Below are positions 1-5,703 of a stretch of DNA of 7,801 nt, piece by piece. Both the position numbers and the translations under genes were made by a program. Each line of letters starts with the position of its first letter. Within the stretch, counting starts at the first letter, position 1. Source of the DNA: Candidatus Onthomorpha intestinigallinarum. GTDB lineage: Bacteria; Bacteroidota; Bacteroidia; Bacteroidales; P3. Below the pieces are notes generated by a model, which made no database searches, was not told where the DNA came from, and was given only the letters and a program-made list of their open reading frames with translations. Where the stretch lies: positions 1 to 7,801 of the forward strand of contig DXGG01000037.1 of the NCBI GenBank assembly GCA_019114015.1, in the 5' to 3' direction.

Positions 1-509
1 ACGGTGAACTGTTCATGAATCTGGAGAAAAATTCGGAGCGATGCAAGAAAATGAGCAGGAATCTGTACGATACCTATTTTAGCGAGATAAGCCTCGAAAG
101 AAACAAGGTCGAGGTGGATTTCAACAATTCCATAATAGTTTATTCAAACTCGGTGGAAAGACCAAATCTGTTTCCCGAGGCTTTTCGACAGGCCATGACC
201 AAAGCATGTAAGGGTGAGAAGTTTCTTGACATAAAAACATTGATAAGGATAAGGACAAGATTCATTCAGGAATTCTATCGTTCATATTCGGAATTTGACA
301 ATGTTCTTTTCGACTATCATAAGAAACTGCTTCAAAGCGGTCATTTCGAGGCCTATAATTATTGGTTGTTTGCTTATGGAAATTCGGCTGAGGCGGCCAA
401 TTGGGCAAAGGCGAACAAGTCGAAGTGGGACAGTTTTCTCAAATGGTTTGAAGCCAATCCGATAAATATAGATCGAAATAATATATTCACAAGGTACAAT
501 ATGGAATAA
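1..509 (+). CDS. Conserved protein of unknown function, 3' part
   Basis: The reading frame is open from the left edge (codons GGT GAA CTG TTC precede the ATG at 15) to TAA at 507-509. The gene therefore most likely begins upstream and only its C-terminal ~168 residues are visible. A start at ATG 15 (164 residues) cannot be excluded, but only 14 bases precede it, so no ribosome-binding site can be judged. The visible part is charged, soluble and helix-rich, with no signal peptide or membrane segment. Near the end is an aromatic-rich stretch (FEAYNYWLFAYGN, residues 111-123 counted from ATG 15), followed by spaced tryptophans (W130, W138, W144) in a W-x7-W-x5-W pattern. I have an impression of similar C-terminal regions in uncharacterised Bacteroidetes proteins, some perhaps with tetratricopeptide repeats upstream, but I cannot name a family. 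A hairpin starts about 10 nt after the stop, so the gene probably ends its own transcript. Coding is secure; function is unknown. Confidence 0.8.
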   Translation, partial: GELFMNLEKNSERCKKMSRNLYDTYFSEISLERNKVEVDFNNSIIVYSNSVERPNLFPEAFRQAMTKACKGEKFLDIKTLIRIRTRFIQEFYRSYSEFDNVLFDYHKKLLQSGHFEAYNYWLFAYGNSAEAANWAKANKSKWDSFLKWFEANPINIDRNNIFTRYNME

Positions 510-518
510 GACTTTGCC

Positions 519-571
519 GAACTTGATTTCAATTTTTTCTTTCCTGAAAAGAATTTTTTGAAATCAGGTTT
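519..571 (+). terminator. Terminator-like hairpin after the first gene
   Basis: An imperfect long hairpin can be folded by eye. The outer stem pairs 520-532 with 558-570, including one G-U pair (523/567). An internal loop of T against T (533-536 and 554-557) follows. An inner 6-bp stem pairs 537-542 with 548-553 and closes a 5-nt loop. It lies about 10 nt past the stop of the upstream gene, in front of a new promoter, which fits an intrinsic terminator. There is no clean U-run after the stem, so the call rests on position and pairing. The right arm ends where the -33 box of the next promoter begins. Confidence 0.5.
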
Positions 572-600
572 TGACAAAACTGTAATTCTTTATATCTTTG
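570..600 (+). promoter_or_regulatory. Bacteroidetes-type promoter for the prenyl synthase operon
   Basis: TTTG at 570-573 (-33 box) and TATCTTTG at 593-600 (matching the -7 consensus TAnnTTTG) are separated by 19 nt, the usual arrangement for the primary sigma factor of Bacteroidetes. Transcription would start near 607, leaving a leader of about 25 nt before the ATG at 632. No other gap up to 5435 shows a comparable pair, so this promoter probably serves all five genes downstream. Confidence 0.75.
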
Positions 601-631
601 CAGCATTTAGACGGATATAAATGTATGTCGG

Positions 632-1603
632 ATGAGATTGCAGCAGATAAGCGGTTGCGTAAGCAGGGAGTTTGAGGAATTTGACAGGTTGTATTCTCGT
701 AGCGTGTCTTTTGATAAAGGCACGCTGGGACAGGCTTTGAGATATGTTCTTTCGCAACATGGCAAGCGTATAAGACCGCTGCTTATCATCCTGATGGCCA
801 AGGCGTGCGGTCAGGTGACGGATTCGACTTATCGTTCCGCCGTCATATTGGAGTTGTTGCATACGGCTTCTCTTGTTCATGACGATGTGTTGGACAAGAG
901 CGATACCCGTCACAATCGTCCCACGGTAAGCCGGAAGTGGGGTAACAATACGGCCGTTTTGTTGGGGGATTATCTGTACGGACTGTGCCTTCAGATAATA
1001 GAGACACGGGAAGACTTTGAACTGATGTCAATATATTCCAGGATAGCGAGGGAACTCCCCATGGGGGAAATATTGCAGAAGGATATATCTGAAAGACAGG
1101 ATGTGTCGTTGGACTCTTATTATGAGGTAATAAGATATAAGACGGCCAGTTTGTTCGGGGCGGCATGCTATATAGGGGCGAAGACCTCGCGGGCGAAGGA
1201 TGATTATGTTTCCGTTGCCGAGGATTTCGGAAGAAATCTTGGCATGGCTTTTCAGATAAGGGATGACATTCTGGATTTTGACACAAGAGGAGATAGCGGA
1301 AAGGGATTCGGGAACGATATATATGAGAAGAAAATAACCCTGCCTTTGATTTTTCATTTGGAGACCTTGTCTTCGGTTGAAAGGAAAAGGTTGTTCTCGT
1401 TCATAAGACAGGATGAGAAAGAGAATGACAAGGTATTGGCTTTTGTGAACGAGGTATTGTTGTCGGGGGCTTTGGAAAAGGCGGAACAATTGGTTGAATA
1501 TTACAGTGATAAAGCCAAAATGGCTCTTTTGTCTCTACCTGAGAGCGAATACAGGAACTCTTTGGGGGATTTGGTTGACTGTCTTGTTGCAAGACGAGTG
1601 TAA
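632..1603 (+). CDS. Long-chain polyprenyl diphosphate synthase (trans-isoprenyl diphosphate synthase)
   Basis: This is a cytosolic class I prenyltransferase that condenses isopentenyl diphosphate onto an allylic diphosphate. The product probably becomes the side chain of menaquinone. The 323 residues are a normal family length. Visible motifs in order are: GKRIRP (44-49), which binds diphosphate; the first Asp-rich motif DDVLD (84-88) within LVHDDVLDKSDTRHNRP; RKWG (101-104); KTASLF (170-175); the second Asp-rich motif DDILD (211-215); and the GNDIYEKKITLPL segment (227-239). The residues four and five positions before the first DDxxD are small (S80, A79). In this family that predicts a long-chain product rather than farnesyl diphosphate; exact chain length cannot be read. 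ATG 632 gives the usual N-terminus; nearby ATGs at 621 and 625 are out of frame. It is the first gene after the promoter at 570-600, and the next gene starts 33 nt after its stop. The enzyme is complete, with no missing key residue. Alternative names are octaprenyl, heptaprenyl or IspB-like synthase. Confidence 0.93.
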   Translation: MRLQQISGCVSREFEEFDRLYSRSVSFDKGTLGQALRYVLSQHGKRIRPLLIILMAKACGQVTDSTYRSAVILELLHTASLVHDDVLDKSDTRHNRPTVSRKWGNNTAVLLGDYLYGLCLQIIETREDFELMSIYSRIARELPMGEILQKDISERQDVSLDSYYEVIRYKTASLFGAACYIGAKTSRAKDDYVSVAEDFGRNLGMAFQIRDDILDFDTRGDSGKGFGNDIYEKKITLPLIFHLETLSSVERKRLFSFIRQDEKENDKVLAFVNEVLLSGALEKAEQLVEYYSDKAKMALLSLPESEYRNSLGDLVDCLVARRV

Positions 1604-1636
1604 AAGGATGGAAATAAATTTTAAAATGGATAGAAT

Positions 1637-2128
1637 ATGAGAAGACTGATTTTGTTTGCGGCAGTATTGTTTTGGTTCGGGGGAGTTTACGGACAGCAGG
1701 TTTTGCCTAACGTAAGTCTGAAAACAGTTGACGGAAAAACGATAAATGCCAATGAATTCAACAATGACGGAAAGCCTTTTGCCATATGTTTTTGGGCTAC
1801 ATGGTGCAAGCCGTGTCTTATGGAGTTAAGCGCGATAGCGGAGAATTATGAGCAGTGGCAGGAAGATACGGGCATAAAGATTTACGCCGTTTCCATAGAT
1901 GACAGCCGTACTCAGTCCAAGGTTCAGCCATTGGTCAGTTCTTCGGACTGGGGATTTGAGGTGGTGTTGGATGTAAACAGCGAATTGAAACGTGCATTGG
2001 GGGTAAACAATCCTCCTCACACCTTTGTCGTTAATGCAAATGGCGAGATTGTATGGCAACATGTGGGATATGCACCGGGAGATGAGGAGAATTTGATAGA
2101 GAAACTGATAGAGGTTTCCGGCAAGTAG
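1637..2128 (+). CDS. TlpA-like exported thioredoxin (thiol-disulfide oxidoreductase)
   Basis: This is a 163-residue exported thioredoxin-fold protein expected in the periplasm, where TlpA/ResA-type proteins reduce or exchange disulfides in partner proteins. The signal peptide (residues 1 to about 19, with MRR then a hydrophobic core) is probably cleaved before QQ at 20-21. There is no lipobox cysteine, so it should be soluble. The active site is WCKPC (W56, C57, K58, P59, C60), a common TlpA variant. The cis-proline region is NPPHTF (125-130), with P127 as the likely cis-Pro. The following segment VVNANGEIVWQHVGY is the usual beta-hairpin of AhpC/TSA-Redoxin family members. C51 is an additional cysteine six residues before the CxxC. 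The start at 1637 is preceded by the purine-rich GGATAGA; an ATG at 1626 is out of frame and gives only a 4-codon frame. It lies 33 nt after the prenyl synthase and 32 nt before the barrel gene. Its client is not shown by sequence, though the cysteine-pair proteins encoded downstream are candidates. Confidence 0.9.
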   Translation: MRRLILFAAVLFWFGGVYGQQVLPNVSLKTVDGKTINANEFNNDGKPFAICFWATWCKPCLMELSAIAENYEQWQEDTGIKIYAVSIDDSRTQSKVQPLVSSSDWGFEVVLDVNSELKRALGVNNPPHTFVVNANGEIVWQHVGYAPGDEENLIEKLIEVSGK

Positions 2129-2160
2129 TATTTTTGGAATAGGGAATAAAAAATTGTCAG

Positions 2161-3849
2161 ATGAGAAGATTATTATTGTTGTTGGTTATGCTTGTTTCCG
2201 GCTTTGTGGTCCATGCCCAGGGTATTTTCGGAGGAAAAGTGACAGGTAATTTTCAATGGGACATACAGGCTTCGAGAGAGGATTCGATAATAGGGGCGGA
2301 GAAAGTGGATGAAAAGTTGCTGAACAATGCTTTTGCCAACATCAATTACGTTAACGGGGACTTTTCTGCCGGTATAAGGTTCGAGGCCTATTTGAATCCC
2401 ATACTCGGATTTGACAGCCAGTACAAGGGAGCCGGCATTCCTTATCGTTTTGCTTCTTATAAGAAGGACTATTTGGAGATAACGGTGGGAAACTACTATG
2501 AACAGTTCGGAAACGGTTTGGTGTTTCGTGCTTATGAGGAGAGAAATCTCGGATTGGACAATGCGATGGACGGTTTGAGGGTTGTTGCGCGTCCTTTGGA
2601 CGGTATAAGCATCAAGGGTGTTATAGGCAAACAGAGATATTATTGGGAAGATATATGGGACAGTGACAATGGATTGGTGAGAGGTTTGGATGCAGAAGTA
2701 AGTCTGAATGATTTGGTAGAGTCATGGAAAAACAGTTCCACACGTATGACGATAGGAGGCAGCTTCGTCTCCGTTTACGAACAGGCTCAGCCTAAATATG
2801 TGAATATAGGAGGAAGCGATTATCGTATGTCCATACCCGAAAACGTTGGAGCAGCGGCTTTTCGTTTCGATTTCTCTCACAAGTCTTTCTTCTTGTCTGC
2901 CGAATATGCGCAGAAAGGACAGGATCCTAATGCGGTAAACGGTTTCATATATAGAAAAGGTAATGCCTTGTTGCTCAAGACTTCGTATTTCATCAAAGGA
3001 CTTGCGATAGCTTTGGAGGCGAAACGTATAGACAACATGAGTTTTAAGTCCAAAAGGGATGAAACCGGTAATATGCTTAATGTGAACTATCTGCCTGCGA
3101 TAACGCGTCAACATTCCTATTCGTTGATGGCGATGTATCCTTACGCCACTCAGTTGAATGGAGAGATGGGAATACAGGCAGATGTAATGTACAAATTCAA
3201 GAAAAATACCATGCTTGGAGGAAAGTACGGTACTGAGGTCAAGTTCAATTATTCGAGAGTCCATTCCATTGACAAACAGCCGTTGGAAGGATATGCTCTC
3301 AATCAGGCGGGCACCGAAGGATATACTTCGGATTTTTTCAAGGTAGGAGATGAACTGTATTTCGAGGAGGTTAACTTTGAGATTAACAAGAAGCTGACAA
3401 ACAAGTTCAAATTGAACCTTATGTATTCCTATCAGAGTTTTAATCCGGTTGCTTTCGGTCATCCGGAACAACAGAACATATATGCGAATATATTCGTTGC
3501 GGACGGTCTTTACAAGTTCAATCGCAAACATTCCTTGAGAACGGAATTGCAATGGCTTTTGACGGAACAGAATTACGGGGAGTGGGCAAAGGGAGACTGG
3601 CTTCAGGCTACATTGGAGTACAATTTTGCAGGCAAGTGGTTTTTTGCTTTGTCCGACCAGTGGAATTACGGCAATGAGAATGGGGATAAAACGCATTATT
3701 ACAACGTTTCCTTAGGCTCTACATACAACACTACGCGTGTTTCCATCAGTTACGGCAAACAGCGTGACGGAATAATATGCATAGGCGGCGTATGCAGGGA
3801 GGTGCCTGCTTCAAACGGTTTGTTTATGACTATAACGAGCAGTTTTTAA
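2161..3849 (+). CDS. DUF6029-type outer-membrane beta-barrel protein
   Basis: This 562-residue exported protein most resembles the Bacteroidetes family DUF6029, for which I know no established function. The assignment is from memory of the family. The signal peptide (1 to about 19) ends VHA before QG. The mature chain shows alternating hydrophobic and polar stretches with many Tyr, Phe, Trp and Gly residues and ends in a short strand with C-terminal Phe (TITSSF). This is the pattern of an outer-membrane beta-barrel. An N-terminal part with FEAYLNPILGFD (73-84) and GNYYEQFGNGLVFRAYEERN (about 115-134) looks like the most family-specific region. The whole protein has only two cysteines, C540 and C545 (CIGGVC), in the loop between the last two predicted strands. 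If the C-terminus is periplasmic, as in typical barrels, this loop faces outward. It sits between two thioredoxin-fold genes (32 nt and 18 nt gaps), which hints at a role in envelope thiol chemistry or as a partner of those proteins. It lacks the TonB-box and plug features of a TonB-dependent receptor. Confidence 0.82.
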   Translation: MRRLLLLLVMLVSGFVVHAQGIFGGKVTGNFQWDIQASREDSIIGAEKVDEKLLNNAFANINYVNGDFSAGIRFEAYLNPILGFDSQYKGAGIPYRFASYKKDYLEITVGNYYEQFGNGLVFRAYEERNLGLDNAMDGLRVVARPLDGISIKGVIGKQRYYWEDIWDSDNGLVRGLDAEVSLNDLVESWKNSSTRMTIGGSFVSVYEQAQPKYVNIGGSDYRMSIPENVGAAAFRFDFSHKSFFLSAEYAQKGQDPNAVNGFIYRKGNALLLKTSYFIKGLAIALEAKRIDNMSFKSKRDETGNMLNVNYLPAITRQHSYSLMAMYPYATQLNGEMGIQADVMYKFKKNTMLGGKYGTEVKFNYSRVHSIDKQPLEGYALNQAGTEGYTSDFFKVGDELYFEEVNFEINKKLTNKFKLNLMYSYQSFNPVAFGHPEQQNIYANIFVADGLYKFNRKHSLRTELQWLLTEQNYGEWAKGDWLQATLEYNFAGKWFFALSDQWNYGNENGDKTHYYNVSLGSTYNTTRVSISYGKQRDGIICIGGVCREVPASNGLFMTITSSF

Positions 3850-3867
3850 TTTTAATATTGGTATTGT

Positions 3868-4692
3868 ATGAAGACGAAGACATATTATTTACTTCTTCCG
3901 CTTTTGGCTCTGGTGTTTTCTTGTGACGACTTTGAACAGGATGAACAATTGGAATATCTGGGAGAAAATGTGAACATGTCAACACCCTTGACTGTAAATC
4001 AGACAGAACAGTATGTTTTGTTGGAAGACTTTACGGGGTGGAATTGTCCGAACTGTCCAAAAGGAACGGAGGAAATAAACAGTATCATTTCTCAATACGG
4101 GGATAGGATTGTTGTTGCGGCCGTTCATGCCGGAGCATTTGCACGTCCCAAACCTGACAACAATAATTTGGATTTGAGAACGGATTATGGTGAAAAACTG
4201 TTGAAAAAGTATGGAATTCTTTCGTTTCCATCTTTGATGGTGATGCGTAATGGAGAAACGAGTTCAACTCCGAGTGCATGGAAGAGTAAGGTGGAAGAAT
4301 TTTTGAATTTGGCCGAACATGATGCCAATATATCGTTGGGAGTTGATGTTTTTAATGATACCTTGCTTGTCTCCACGCAGGTGGAGTTGTTGAACAATGT
4401 TGACGGAGACCTATTCCTTACCTTGTATGTTGTGGAAGACGGAATAGTTGGCATTCAAAATGATGACGGTACCATAAAGAATGATTATGTGTTCAATCAT
4501 GTTTTGAGAAATGGAGTCAAGGAAGATATGCCTTTGAGTTACGAGCCTTTGCAAAAGGGTGACAAAGTCAGTAAAAACTATATAATGAAAATAGATGCCG
4601 GTTGGGTTATTGACAATTGCAAACTTGTGGCGATATTGACGAAAAGCAATGGAAGAGCAATACAGGTAAATCAGATTGAAATAAATGGTTAG
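3868..4692 (+). CDS. Omp28-type thioredoxin-fold lipoprotein
   Basis: This is a 274-residue lipoprotein resembling the Omp28-related outer-membrane proteins of Bacteroidetes (named for Porphyromonas gingivalis Omp28). The type II signal peptide ends at LVFSC, so C19 should be lipidated. The residues after it, DDFEQDE (20-26), are acidic, like known Bacteroidetes lipoprotein export signals that send lipoproteins to the cell surface. A thioredoxin-like domain covers about residues 47-150: VLLEDFTGWNCPNCP has the CxxC at C60-C63, and YGILSFPSLMV (115-125) carries the likely cis-proline P121. The rest (about 153-274) is a beta-rich C-terminal domain that holds a further cysteine, C251. There is no T9SS sorting domain, so surface delivery would depend on the lipid anchor. 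It begins 18 nt after the barrel gene, the tightest gap of the run, and the T9SS cargo gene follows by 32 nt. Whether it is an active oxidoreductase, isomerase or a binding protein with a retained fold cannot be told from sequence. Confidence 0.87.
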   Translation: MKTKTYYLLLPLLALVFSCDDFEQDEQLEYLGENVNMSTPLTVNQTEQYVLLEDFTGWNCPNCPKGTEEINSIISQYGDRIVVAAVHAGAFARPKPDNNNLDLRTDYGEKLLKKYGILSFPSLMVMRNGETSSTPSAWKSKVEEFLNLAEHDANISLGVDVFNDTLLVSTQVELLNNVDGDLFLTLYVVEDGIVGIQNDDGTIKNDYVFNHVLRNGVKEDMPLSYEPLQKGDKVSKNYIMKIDAGWVIDNCKLVAILTKSNGRAIQVNQIEING

Positions 4693-4724
4693 ATAGATTA
4701 TTATACAATTAAATATTAGTAATT

Positions 4725-5435
4725 ATGAGAAGAGTTTATTTGTTTTTGGCATTGACATTTTTTGCATTCGGATTGAATGCCCAGAATGTTCAGGTGACGT
4801 TTGAAGATGAAGTTGTAAACGTTGATGATACGGTAAATATAGAGATATTGCCTGATGTGACTTTCAAGTCTTATTTCTATATTGAGAATATTACCGAATC
4901 GCCTATAAGTGCGATGGCGAAATACACCAAGATACTTTCGGAAGAGGGGGATGAATTTCTGATGTGTTTTGGGGAATGTACCATTGGAAATGTGGCAGGT
5001 CCGGTAACGTTGAATCCGGGAGAAATTTTCGAAGGATTCGATATAGAGTTCACTCCGACCAATACCAACAACAGGCTGTTGAAGGTGGAATTGTACGAAG
5101 AGCTTACGAACGATATTCTGCATCAGTATTATGTAAAATATTATTCGGAAACGGGATTGGAACAGGCAAAGTCCAACAGTTTTTATGTCAAGGCATATCC
5201 TAATCCTGCAAATAATCATGTAAAAATCAGCTATTCCATACCTAATAAGTATTCTGCTGCCAAGATTGTCGTTAGAAACATGGTAGGACAAGTGATAGAA
5301 CAGTATGATGCAAAAGTGTCGTACAATGCTTCTTTGAATATAAACACTTCGGATTTCGTCAATGGAGTTTATTTCTATTCCGTTATAGCCGATGGCGTTA
5401 CATTGTCTACTAAGAAATTGGTTGTAAAGCATTGA
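4725..5435 (+). CDS. Small T9SS cargo protein (type A C-terminal sorting domain)
   Basis: This 236-residue secreted protein has two parts. After a signal peptide (1 to about 19, LNA before QN) comes a beta-rich domain of about 135 residues that I do not recognise. It looks like an immunoglobulin-like or C2-like sandwich: YFYIENITESPISAMAKY, LNPGEIFEGFDIEFTP. The C-terminal ~80 residues are a T9SS type A sorting domain: YPNPANNHVKISYSIP (158-173), VVRNMVGQVI (182-191) and FVNGVYFYSVIADGVTLSTK (211-230), ending KKLVVKH. In T9SS organisms such a domain directs passage across the outer membrane and is usually removed, with attachment to A-type LPS or release. The N-terminal domain has exactly two cysteines, C81 and C85, in MCFGEC; they are the only ones in the protein and could form a small disulfide loop. 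It is the last gene of the run; a hairpin follows about 30 nt after the stop. Whether it binds a ligand, supports the neighbouring lipoprotein and barrel, or is their redox client is unknown. Confidence 0.88.
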   Translation: MRRVYLFLALTFFAFGLNAQNVQVTFEDEVVNVDDTVNIEILPDVTFKSYFYIENITESPISAMAKYTKILSEEGDEFLMCFGECTIGNVAGPVTLNPGEIFEGFDIEFTPTNTNNRLLKVELYEELTNDILHQYYVKYYSETGLEQAKSNSFYVKAYPNPANNHVKISYSIPNKYSAAKIVVRNMVGQVIEQYDAKVSYNASLNINTSDFVNGVYFYSVIADGVTLSTKKLVVKH

Positions 5436-5465
5436 GGTGTTTTGTTTTGATTAACGGTTTGTGTA

Positions 5466-5506
5466 ACAAGGAACGATTGTTTGATATTTAAACGATCGCT
5501 CCTTGT
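5466..5506 (+). terminator. Hairpin terminator at the end of the five-gene run
   Basis: Arms 5466-5482 and 5490-5506 pair over 17 positions: 15 Watson-Crick pairs, one U-G wobble (5478/5494) and one A/C mismatch (5473/5499), with a 7-nt loop (GATATTT). The hairpin begins 30 nt after the stop of the T9SS gene, and a new promoter follows about 135 nt later, so it very likely ends the upstream transcript. No strong U-run follows (TAGTTTGG). The stem alone could also act as a transcript-stabilising 3' end. Between 5507 and 5639 I see no gene and no other structure of note. Confidence 0.72.
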
Positions 5507-5639
5507 AGTTTGGCAGAATGATTAGGTTGTTTTGAATAGGCATAAGTTAATTTATCATACAAACTTTCTTTGCTTGTCAAGAATAGTTCAGAGTGATTGT
5601 TGAAATTACTTTTGTTAGGAATGAGATGTTTAAAATCAA

Positions 5640-5669
5640 TTGCTGTTTGTGTAAAAAGATGTAATTTTG
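5640..5669 (+). promoter_or_regulatory. Bacteroidetes-type promoter for the rnf operon
   Basis: TAATTTTG at 5662-5669 fits the -7 consensus TAnnTTTG, and TTG at 5640-5642 lies 19 nt upstream as a shortened -33 box. Transcription would begin near 5676, giving a leader of about 28 nt before the rnfB ATG. A second -7-like box, TACTTTTG at 5607-5614, has no -33 partner at the right distance and is the weaker candidate. Confidence 0.6.
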
Positions 5670-5703
5670 TTGAACGGAAATATTCTTATAAATTGGATAT
5701 AGA

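Noticed and set aside
1028..1489. Overlapping minus-strand frames within the prenyl synthase gene (also 843-1286)
   Set aside because: The + strand frame has every catalytic motif of the family; these are shadow frames.
2129..2136. TATTTTTG, a match to the -7 promoter box just before the barrel gene
   Set aside because: There is no TTTG or TTG at the proper distance upstream (nearest TTTG ends at 2095, 33 nt away), so an internal promoter is not supported.
2722..3696. 324-codon open frame on the minus strand opposite the barrel gene
   Set aside because: It lies wholly inside a well-supported gene, its translation has no recognisable domain and is rich in Ile, Arg and His as expected for an antisense shadow, and no promoter or start context supports it.
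4964..5203. 79-codon + strand frame in a different phase inside the T9SS cargo gene
   Set aside because: It is an out-of-frame shadow with no ribosome-binding context and low-information composition. The main frame continues uninterrupted, so it is not evidence of a frameshift.
4716..5432. 238-codon minus-strand frame almost exactly opposite the T9SS cargo gene
   Set aside because: The near-complete overlap is striking but follows from the codon choice of the sense gene. The + strand product has a signal peptide and a sorting domain, while the antisense product shows nothing recognisable.
5573..5581. Short palindrome CTTGTCAAG upstream of the rnf promoter
   Set aside because: A 4-bp stem around one base is expected by chance in AT-rich intergenic DNA; there is no second copy to suggest an operator.
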